DNA of 64,000 nucleotides, taken from the NCBI RefSeq assembly GCF_900099965.1, contig NZ_FNDJ01000005.1, positions 1-64,000 of the forward strand, given 5' to 3'. A program made the translations under genes and the position numbers. Positions within the stretch are counted from its first letter, which is position 1. Every line of letters starts with the position of its first letter. The notes under the pieces were generated by a model that worked only from the letters and a program-made list of their open reading frames with translations, was not told where the DNA came from and searched no databases. Of this stretch, positions 44,173 to 50,610 are shown piece after piece. The stretch comes from Nonomuraea jiangxiensis (GTDB lineage Bacteria > Actinomycetota > Actinomycetes > Streptosporangiales > Streptosporangiaceae).

Positions 44173-45531
44173 ATGCCGATAGCCGAACACGTGCTGCGGC
44201 ACGCGACCGACCGGCCCCGGCACGTGGCGGTGCGCGGCCCGGCCGGCGACCTGACCTACGCCGAGCTCGCCGCGCACATCAGCGGCGCCGCCCGCCACCT
44301 GCTCGGCCTGGGCGCCGGCCCCGGGACGCTGGTCGGGGCCGGTCTGGCGGACCCGGTCGCGCTGCTCACCGCCGTGCTCGCCGCCGACCTGGCCGGGGCG
44401 ACGCCGCTGGTGGGCGAGCACACCTGGGACCGCGCCCGGTGGCTCGGGGCGGCCGGTCCGGTGGACGTGCTCGTGGACGCGCCGCTGCCGACCGTGACGG
44501 GCTCGCCCCTGCGGTACGAGCCGCGGCCGGACGACCGGGCGTGGGCCTGCTTCAGCTCCGGCAGCACCGGCCGGCCCCGCGCCGTGGTACGCGGCCGGGC
44601 GTCGTGGACGGCCTCCTTCCCCCATCTCAGCGACCTGGCGGGCATCGGCCCCGACGACACCGTTCTGATCCCTGGCCCGCTGGTCTCCTCCCTGTACGCC
44701 TTCGCCGCCATGCACACGCTGGCCACCGGCGCGACGGCGCTGCTGCCCGGCCGCTGGCCCGGCAGTTCCCTGGCGGCCCTGCTCGGCCAGGCCACGGTCG
44801 TGCACCTGGTCCCGCACCGGCTGCCGGACGTGCTCGGCCGTCCGGGCCCGTTGCGCACGGCCGTCGTCGGCGGCGCGGCGCTCCACCCGGACGCGCGGGC
44901 GGCGGCGGCCCGAGCGGGCGTGGACGTCGTGTCGTACTACGGCGCCACCGAGCTGTCGTTCGTGGCCGTGGACACCGACGGCAGGGGGCTGCGGCCGTTC
45001 CCCGGCGTCGAGATCGAGGTCAGGGACTGTGACGGGCCGGCCGGGCTCGGCGAGGTGTGGGCGCGCTCGCCGTGGTTGTCCGACGGCTACCTGGGGGAGG
45101 CGGCCGGGCCGCTGCGGCGCGACTCGGCCGGCTGGATGACGGTGGGGGACGTGGCGGAGCCGTACCGGGCGGGACAGGCGCTGCGGGTGCGCGGCCGGGG
45201 CGGCGGCGCGATCCAGACCGGCGGCGCCACCGTGGTGCCCGAGGACGTCGAGGAGGTGCTCAGGAAGGTGCCCGGCGTCGGGGACATCGTGGTGGTGGGC
45301 TCGCCGCATCCGCGGCTCGGCGCGGTGGTGACGGCGATCGTCGAGTCCGCCTCGCCGCCGCCGCGCTCGCTGCTGGAGGCGGCCGCCAGGAGCGGCCTGG
45401 ACGGGGTGCAGCGGCCACGCCGCTGGTACGCGATGCCGAGCCTGCCGCGCACCGGGACGGGCAAGCCCGCCCGCGCCCTGGTGGCGGCCCGGCTGGCGGA
45501 CGGCGCCCCGGACCTGCGGCGGCTGATCTGA
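44173..45531 (+). CDS. AMP-binding acyl-CoA synthetase/ligase (ANL superfamily)
   Basis: 452 residues, short for the family (usually 500-550). The phosphate loop is FSSGSTGRPRAVVRG (Lys replaced by Arg at the final position), A5 is YYGATELSF, A7 is GWMTVGDVAE, and the C-terminal lysine motif is PRTGTGKPAR. The two-step reaction activates a carboxylate with ATP and transfers it to CoA. Embedded in the biotin transporter operon, it might activate a biotin precursor (pimelate-like acid) or a biotin side-chain derivative; this is inference from context. It starts 7 bases after bioY. Confidence 0.88.
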   Translation: MPIAEHVLRHATDRPRHVAVRGPAGDLTYAELAAHISGAARHLLGLGAGPGTLVGAGLADPVALLTAVLAADLAGATPLVGEHTWDRARWLGAAGPVDVLVDAPLPTVTGSPLRYEPRPDDRAWACFSSGSTGRPRAVVRGRASWTASFPHLSDLAGIGPDDTVLIPGPLVSSLYAFAAMHTLATGATALLPGRWPGSSLAALLGQATVVHLVPHRLPDVLGRPGPLRTAVVGGAALHPDARAAAARAGVDVVSYYGATELSFVAVDTDGRGLRPFPGVEIEVRDCDGPAGLGEVWARSPWLSDGYLGEAAGPLRRDSAGWMTVGDVAEPYRAGQALRVRGRGGGAIQTGGATVVPEDVEEVLRKVPGVGDIVVVGSPHPRLGAVVTAIVESASPPPRSLLEAAARSGLDGVQRPRRWYAMPSLPRTGTGKPARALVAARLADGAPDLRRLI

Positions 45532-45532
45532 C

Positions 45533-46675
45533 ATGCGGAGTGAGCTCACCAATGTGCCGGTCGTCGTGGCGGCCCGGCGCACGCCCATCGGGACGGCCGG
45601 GCACGCGTTCAAGGACGTGGGCGTCGATCGGCTGGCCGCGCAGGTGATCGGGGCAGTGGCCCGCGACGTGGCCGGGCGGCCGGTCGAGGACGTGGTGCTG
45701 GGCAACTGCATGGGCCCCGGCGGGAACGTGGCCAGGGTGTCGGCGCTGGCGGCGGGGCTGGGGCAGGAGGTGCCGGGCCTGACGGTGGACCGGCAGTGCG
45801 GCAGCGGGCTGGCCGCGATCCTGGTCGCCGGGCAGGCGGTACGCGCCGGGGAGATGGACCTGGTGATCGCCGGCGGGGCGGAGAGCGCCTCGACGGCGCC
45901 GCTGCGTACCCACCGGGGGGCGGCGGAGCCGTACGGGCGGGCGGCCTTCGCGCCGGATGGGCACCCCGACCCGGACATGGGACCCGCCGCCGAGGCGCTG
46001 GCCGCGGCGTGCGGCGTCAGCCGGCTGCGGCAGGACGCCTACGCCTGCCGCAGCCACGCCAGGGCGCTGGCCGCCCGCGACGGCGGCCAGTTCGCGGCGG
46101 AGATCGTCCCGGCCGGCGGGCGGACCCAGGACCAGCGGCCACGGCCGCTGCGGGCGGCCTCGCTGGCCCGGCTGCCGGCGGCGTTCGTGCCCGGCGGTAC
46201 AGTGACGGCCGGCAACTCCTCCCCGGTGAGCGACGGCGCGGCGGCGGTGGCCCTCGTGCCGGAGCGGCTGCGCGCCGGGCTCCCGGGGATGCGGCTGGTG
46301 GCCGGGTCCGTCGTCGGCTGCGATCCGGCGCTGCCGGGATGGGGACCGGTGCCCGCCGTGCGCCGGGTGCTCGCGCGGGCGGGGGCGGACCTGGGACGGG
46401 TGGCGGCCGTGGAGATCGTGGAGGCGTTCGCGGCGCAGGTGCTGGCGGTGACCGACGCGCTCGGGCTCGACCCGCTGGGCGCCGACGATGAGCGGGTGTG
46501 CCCGGACGGCGGCGCGCTGGCCCTGGGCCATCCGTGGGGCGCCACCGGCGCGGTCGTGGTGACCAGGCTGTTCACGAGGCTGGTACGGGCGGGCGCCCCG
46601 CCGGGAACGCTCGGCCTGGCGGCGGCCGCGGTCGGCGGCGGCCTGGGGGTCGCGGCCCTGTTCGAGGTGGTGTGA
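45533..46675 (+). CDS. Thiolase-family protein with incomplete active site
   Basis: 380 residues of the thiolase fold. The nucleophile cysteine is present (DRQCGSGLAAILVAGQAVRAGEMDLVIAGGAES) and the histidine motif is GGALALGHPWGATGA. Two other catalytic positions are changed: NEAFAAQ reads VEAFAAQ (Asn lost) and the C-terminal CxGGGxG reads AAVGGGLG (second Cys lost). A nucleophile plus histidine without the second Cys is unusual for a working acetyl-CoA acetyltransferase, so it may perform another acyl-transfer or hydrolysis. It lies between the ligase and the ECF ATPase (1-base gaps), clearly one operon. Confidence 0.88.
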   Translation: MRSELTNVPVVVAARRTPIGTAGHAFKDVGVDRLAAQVIGAVARDVAGRPVEDVVLGNCMGPGGNVARVSALAAGLGQEVPGLTVDRQCGSGLAAILVAGQAVRAGEMDLVIAGGAESASTAPLRTHRGAAEPYGRAAFAPDGHPDPDMGPAAEALAAACGVSRLRQDAYACRSHARALAARDGGQFAAEIVPAGGRTQDQRPRPLRAASLARLPAAFVPGGTVTAGNSSPVSDGAAAVALVPERLRAGLPGMRLVAGSVVGCDPALPGWGPVPAVRRVLARAGADLGRVAAVEIVEAFAAQVLAVTDALGLDPLGADDERVCPDGGALALGHPWGATGAVVVTRLFTRLVRAGAPPGTLGLAAAAVGGGLGVAALFEVV

Positions 46676-46676
46676 G

Positions 46677-47351
46677 GTGATCGAGTTCGCCGACGTGCAC
46701 GTGAGGCTGGGGCAGCGGGACGTGCTGCGCGGCATCACCGTCGCGCTGCCCGAGCGCCGCGTGGGCGTGGTCGGCGCCAACGGCTCGGGCAAGAGCACGC
46801 TCGCCCGCCTGGTCAACGGGCTGGCGCTGCCCACCGCCGGCAGCGTCACGGTGCTGGGGCTGGACACCCGGCGGCACGCGGCCAGGATCAGGCGCGGGGT
46901 CGGTTTCCTGTTCACCGACCCGGACGCGCAGATCGTGATGCCGACGGTGGCCGAGGACGTGGCCTTCTCGCTGCGCCGCCGGGGGCTTTCGCGCGAGGAG
47001 GTCGAACGGCGCGTACGTGAGGTGCTGGACCGGTACGGTCTCGGCGGCCACGCCGACCACCCGGCCCACCACCTGTCGGGCGGCCAGAAGCAGTTGCTGG
47101 CCCTGTGCTCGGTGATGGTGCTGGAGCCGGACATCCTGGTCATGGACGAGCCGACCACGCTGCTGGACTTGCGCCATTCCCGCCAGGTCGCCGGCCTGCT
47201 GCGCGAGTTGCCGCAGCAGGTGCTGGCCGTCACCCACGACCTGCCGCTGCTGGCGGACTTCGACCGGGTCCTGGTGCTGGACGAGGGGCGGATCGTGGCC
47301 GACGGAGCTCCGGCCGAGGCCATCGGCCACTACCGGAAGCTGATGTCGTGA
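46677..47351 (+). CDS. bioM: ECF transporter ATPase component (BioM/CbiO type)
   Basis: 224 residues. Walker A GANGSGKST, Q-loop GFLFTDPDAQIVMPTVAEDVAFSL (the ECF/CbiO-type Q-loop with DPDxQ), signature LSGGQKQLLALCSVMVLEPDILVMDEPTTLLD and switch His in VTHDLPLL. It energises biotin uptake with BioY and the T component. Start GTG 46677; the stop overlaps the next GTG (GTGA). A single ATPase gene is consistent with the tripartite BioMNY type. Confidence 0.93.
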   Translation: MIEFADVHVRLGQRDVLRGITVALPERRVGVVGANGSGKSTLARLVNGLALPTAGSVTVLGLDTRRHAARIRRGVGFLFTDPDAQIVMPTVAEDVAFSLRRRGLSREEVERRVREVLDRYGLGGHADHPAHHLSGGQKQLLALCSVMVLEPDILVMDEPTTLLDLRHSRQVAGLLRELPQQVLAVTHDLPLLADFDRVLVLDEGRIVADGAPAEAIGHYRKLMS

Positions 47352-47953
47352 ACGGCCTCAACGGCGTCTACGTGCCCGGCACCTCGCCGCTGCACCGCCT
47401 CCCGGCCGGCGTCAAGCTGGCCGGGCTGGCCGTGGCGTGCACGGTGCTCGTGCTGGTGAGCTCGCTGGTGGTGCTGGCCGGGGCGGCGGTCGTGGTGGCC
47501 GCCCTGTACGCGCTGTCGCGGGTGGGGACGGCGGCGGCCTGGGCGCAGGTCAGGCCGGTGCGCTGGCTGGCGCTGGCGTTGTTCGCGATGCAGTGGGTGT
47601 TCGCCGGTCTGCCGGGGGCGGCGGCCACGACGTCGCGCGTGGTGCTGGTCGTGGCGCTGGCCGGGCTGGTGACCATCACCACCCGCACGTCGGCCATGAT
47701 GGCGACGCTGGAGCGTTGCCTGAGGCCGGCCAGGTTCGTGGGGCTGGACCCGTTCCGGCTGTCGTTGCTGCTGTCGCTGACCGTGCGCAGCGTGCCGGTG
47801 ATGGCGGCGCTGGCCACCCGCGTCAGGGAGGCGCAGCGGGCCAGGGGCGTCGAGCGCAGCCTGCGCGCGTTCGCGGTGCCGCTGGTGGTGAGCGCGCTCC
47901 GTCACGCCGACGCGCTGGGCGAGGCGCTCAGCGCGCGCGGCGTGGACGACTGA
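47348..47953 (+). CDS. bioN: ECF transporter T component (BioN/EcfT type)
   Basis: 201 residues, about five membrane segments, with the EcfT coupling signatures REAQRARGVERSLRAFAVPL and ADALGEALSARGVDD (Ala-Arg-Gly motifs contacting the ATPase). The N-terminal YVPGTSPLHRLPAGVKLAGLAV is the usual T-component start. It couples BioY to the ATPase. It overlaps the ATPase gene by four bases and ends the biotin operon. Confidence 0.92.
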   Translation: MNGLNGVYVPGTSPLHRLPAGVKLAGLAVACTVLVLVSSLVVLAGAAVVVAALYALSRVGTAAAWAQVRPVRWLALALFAMQWVFAGLPGAAATTSRVVLVVALAGLVTITTRTSAMMATLERCLRPARFVGLDPFRLSLLLSLTVRSVPVMAALATRVREAQRARGVERSLRAFAVPLVVSALRHADALGEALSARGVDD

Positions 47954-47977
47954 CCCGCCCCCCCATGAATCCCACGT

Positions 47978-47991
47978 TTGACTTATATAAG
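47978..47991 (+). promoter_or_regulatory. -35 box overlapping a perfect palindrome before the ArsR gene
   Basis: TTGACT (47978-47983) overlaps CTTATATAAG (47982-47991), a perfect 10-bp palindrome, 17 bases before the ArsR start. This is the position for an autoregulatory operator. The start may be used on a very short leader. Confidence 0.5.
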
Positions 47992-48007
47992 CGTTGCCTG
48001 AAAGGCT

Positions 48008-48391
48008 GTGGTCGTGCACGCATTCGACGTTCTCGGTGACCCCGTCCGGCGCCGGATCCTGGAGCTGCTGGCCGGTGGCGAGCAGAGCTCCGGCGAGGTC
48101 ACCGCTGTCATCCAGCGCGAGTTCGGGATCTCGCAACCGGCCGTCTCCCAGCATCTGCGGGTGCTGCGCGACAACGGCTTCGCCAGCGTGCGGGCCGAGG
48201 GCACCCGCCGCCTCTACGCGGTGGAGCCTGCCCCGTTGCGTGAGGTCGACCAGTGGCTGGAGCGCTTCCGCGGCTTCTGGACGCAGCACCTGGACGCGCT
48301 GGCCACCGAGCTGGTCCGCGGCAGGCGCGAACGCCGCGCGCGGGACGACCGGACGAAGAATGACCCGACAGACGATCCGAAGGACACCTGA
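48008..48391 (+). CDS. ArsR-family transcriptional regulator
   Basis: 127 residues. Winged helix: FDVLGDPVRRRILELLAGGEQSSGEVTAVIQREFGISQPAVSQHLRVLRDNGFASVRAEGTRRLYAVEPAPLREVDQWLERFRGFW. This is the SRPBCC-linked ArsR subgroup, without metal cysteines. GTG 48008 is used; GTG 48014 is an alternative. The stop overlaps the SRPBCC start in TGATG, so the two are coupled. Confidence 0.92.
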   Translation: MVVHAFDVLGDPVRRRILELLAGGEQSSGEVTAVIQREFGISQPAVSQHLRVLRDNGFASVRAEGTRRLYAVEPAPLREVDQWLERFRGFWTQHLDALATELVRGRRERRARDDRTKNDPTDDPKDT

Positions 48392-49005
48392 TGGACATAC
48401 TCGACGCGATCACGCGAGCGCGGCGTGAGCTGTCCGGCGACACGCGCAAGCGCCTGGTGCTGCGCCGCCGTTACGACGCCGAGATCGAGGACGTGTGGCA
48501 GGCCTGCACCGACGCCGAGCGGCTGGCCCGCTGGTTCCTGCCGGTCAGCGGCGACCTCAAGGTCGGCGGGACATACCAGCTCGAAGGCAACGCCGGCGGC
48601 GAGATCCTCCAGTGCGAGCCGCCGGAGCTGATCCGGGTCACCTGGCTCTATGGCGACAATCCCGGCTTCTCCGAGGTGGAGGTGCGCCTGTCCGCCGACG
48701 GCGAGGGCACCGTCTTCGAGCTGAGCCACACCGCCGACGTCCCGGAGGAGATGTGGTCGCAGTTCGGCCCCGGCGCGGCCGGCGTGGGCTGGGACCTGGC
48801 CCTGCTGGGCCTGGGCCTCCACCTGTCGGGCGGCACGCGGGTCGCCGAGAACACCTTCCACGAGACCGAGGAGGGCCGGGCGTTCATCACGGCCAGCAGC
48901 CGCGCCTGGGGCGAGGCGCACCAGGCCGCGGGCGGCGCGCCGGACGAGGTCGCCGCCGCCGTCACCCGGACCACCGCCTTCTACGCCCCCGAACAGGAGT
49001 CCTGA
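48391..49005 (+). CDS. SRPBCC (AHSA1/START-like) domain protein
   Basis: 204 residues. The AHSA1-type pattern is RRYDAEIEDVWQACTDAERLARWFLPVSGDLKVGGTYQL, GEILQCEPPELIRVTWLYGDNPGFSEVEVRLSADGEGTVFELSHTADVPEEMW and GVGWDLALLGLGLHLSG. Such helix-grip proteins bind hydrophobic ligands. ArsR-SRPBCC-VOC trios are common in actinobacteria and are often annotated as small-molecule response modules; no ligand is known. It follows the ArsR gene directly. Confidence 0.92.
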   Translation: MDILDAITRARRELSGDTRKRLVLRRRYDAEIEDVWQACTDAERLARWFLPVSGDLKVGGTYQLEGNAGGEILQCEPPELIRVTWLYGDNPGFSEVEVRLSADGEGTVFELSHTADVPEEMWSQFGPGAAGVGWDLALLGLGLHLSGGTRVAENTFHETEEGRAFITASSRAWGEAHQAAGGAPDEVAAAVTRTTAFYAPEQES

Positions 49006-49007
49006 CC

Positions 49008-49406
49008 ATGTCCCAGAAAGTCGCGACATTCCTCATGTTCCAGAACGGCGACGCCGAGGAGGCGATGACGTTCTACGTGTCGCTGTTCGACGACGCCAAG
49101 GTCGTGACCCTGACCCACTACGGTCCCGGGGAGGACGGGGTGGAGGGCAAGGTCAAGCAGGGCCTGTTCACGCTGGCGGGCCAGGAGTACATGTGCTTCG
49201 ACAGCGGCCCGCGCCACGGCTTCACCTTCACGCCGTCGATGTCGCTGTTCGTCACCTGCGACACCGAGGCCGACCTCGACCGCCTGTACGCGGCGCTGGC
49301 CGAGGGCGGCGGGGAGCTGATGCCGCTGGGCTCGTACGGGTTCAGCACGAAGTTCGGCTGGGTCGCCGACCGGTTCGGCGTGTCCTGGCAGCTCAACCTG
49401 CCGTGA
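49008..49406 (+). CDS. VOC-family protein (PhnB/DUF899-like 3-demethylubiquinone-methyltransferase fold)
   Basis: 132 residues: KVATFLMFQNGDAEEAMTFYVSLFDDAKVVTLTHYGPGE, VKQGLFTLAGQEYMCFDSGPRHGFTFTPSMSLFVTCDTEADLDRLYAALAEGG, GWVADRFGVSWQLNLP. This is the PhnB-like VOC group (vicinal oxygen chelate fold). CAGGAG lies about 10 bases upstream of ATG 49008. It ends the ArsR-SRPBCC-VOC operon and overlaps the convergent SWIM gene by 14 bases. Confidence 0.92.
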   Translation: MSQKVATFLMFQNGDAEEAMTFYVSLFDDAKVVTLTHYGPGEDGVEGKVKQGLFTLAGQEYMCFDSGPRHGFTFTPSMSLFVTCDTEADLDRLYAALAEGGGELMPLGSYGFSTKFGWVADRFGVSWQLNLP

Positions 49407-50610
49407 ACGCGGGGCCGGCGGTGTCCTGGCCGGTCAGGGCCGCGGGGTCGCGTTCGGGCGGGCCGGCCGGCCACCAGCGGCCGTCGCGTTCGGTGAAGGG
49501 ATACCAGCGGCCGTCCCTGCCGTAGCGGAGCTGGAGGGCGCCGAGGGTCCAGCGGTTGCGCCAGGACTTCACCGGGAGTGGCGCCTCGCCCTCCCAGCCG
49601 GCTTCGAGCAGGGCCTGTGCCCTGGCCAGGTCCCGGCGGGGCGGGGTCCACGCGGTCTCCAGTACCTCCAGGCCGGTGGCGCCGCCGTACCGCCAGGCCT
49701 GGACGGCGGCGTCGAGGCCGGGCTCGGCGCGGGGATCGAGGTCGTGGTCGGCGGCCAGCCGTACGCGGTCCTGGTGTTCGGTCAGCTCCGGCAGCCGCCC
49801 GCGCAGCAGCAGCTCGCGGGCCCGCCAGGCGGCGGAGGCCGCGAGCACCCCGAGGGCGGCCGTGTCCACGACAGCGCCGTCCACGGCAGGGACTGTGGCC
49901 ATGGCGGCTGGGCCCGACCCTGTGCCCGCCTCGGGGGCCGGGTCCAGGGCCGGCGGGGTGAAGGGCACGTCGAACGGCGGCGGCTCGGGCAGCGGCGGCA
50001 CCCCGATCGCGAACGCCTCCCCGGCGGGCACCCCGGCGGGGGCGGCAGCGGCGGCGGGGGCGTCGCGGTGCTGCAGCGCCTCGATCAGCTCCCGCTCGCC
50101 GCGCCCGCGCATCAGCAGCAGCACGAACGGGTCGGCGTCCAGCAGCCACGAGGCCTGGTAGCACAGGGCGGCGGCGTGCTTGCAGGGGTGACCCCAGTCG
50201 GGGCAGGAGCATTCCGGTTCCAGGTCGCCGACGGAGGGCAGCAGCGGCACGGCGGCGTCCTCGGCCGCTTCGACCAGGTCGTGCGGCATGTCGCGCTCCA
50301 GCAGGGCGGCGATGTGCCCGGCCTTGGCGGCGACCTGGGCCAGGAAACGTTCCCAGGCGGGGTCGGTGAGCTGCTCGACACGGACGACGGTGTCGTATTC
50401 GCTCTCGGTGACGGCGGCGATCCGGCCGGGGCTGACGGTGATCGGCCCGACCTGCCCGGTCTTGGCGTACGCGCGGCCCTTGCGCAGCAGCACCTGGTCC
50501 AGCGAGGTGTCCTCCATGGCCTTGACCCAGGCACGGCCCCACCAGGAGGTGGCGAAGCGGGCGCCGGCGCCTTGCGGGGGGAAGGCGGGAAATCCACGGG
50601 CGGCGGTCAT
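49393..50610 (-). CDS. SWIM zinc-finger protein
   Basis: 405 residues. The SWIM finger is CSCPDWGHPCKHAAALCY (about 135-152). The N terminus (FATSWWGRAWVKAMEDTSLDQVLLRKGRAYAKTGQVGPITVSPGRIAAVTES) is the usual start of SNF2-linked SWIM proteins. The middle is Pro/Ala-rich linker. It overlaps the end of the SNF2 helicase gene (ATGA), and the two families almost always travel together in actinobacteria; SWIM domains bind DNA or protein, so it is probably a helicase partner. The process served is unknown. Confidence 0.9.
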   Translation of the reverse strand: MTAARGFPAFPPQGAGARFATSWWGRAWVKAMEDTSLDQVLLRKGRAYAKTGQVGPITVSPGRIAAVTESEYDTVVRVEQLTDPAWERFLAQVAAKAGHIAALLERDMPHDLVEAAEDAAVPLLPSVGDLEPECSCPDWGHPCKHAAALCYQASWLLDADPFVLLLMRGRGERELIEALQHRDAPAAAAAPAGVPAGEAFAIGVPPLPEPPPFDVPFTPPALDPAPEAGTGSGPAAMATVPAVDGAVVDTAALGVLAASAAWRARELLLRGRLPELTEHQDRVRLAADHDLDPRAEPGLDAAVQAWRYGGATGLEVLETAWTPPRRDLARAQALLEAGWEGEAPLPVKSWRNRWTLGALQLRYGRDGRWYPFTERDGRWWPAGPPERDPAALTGQDTAGPAFTAG

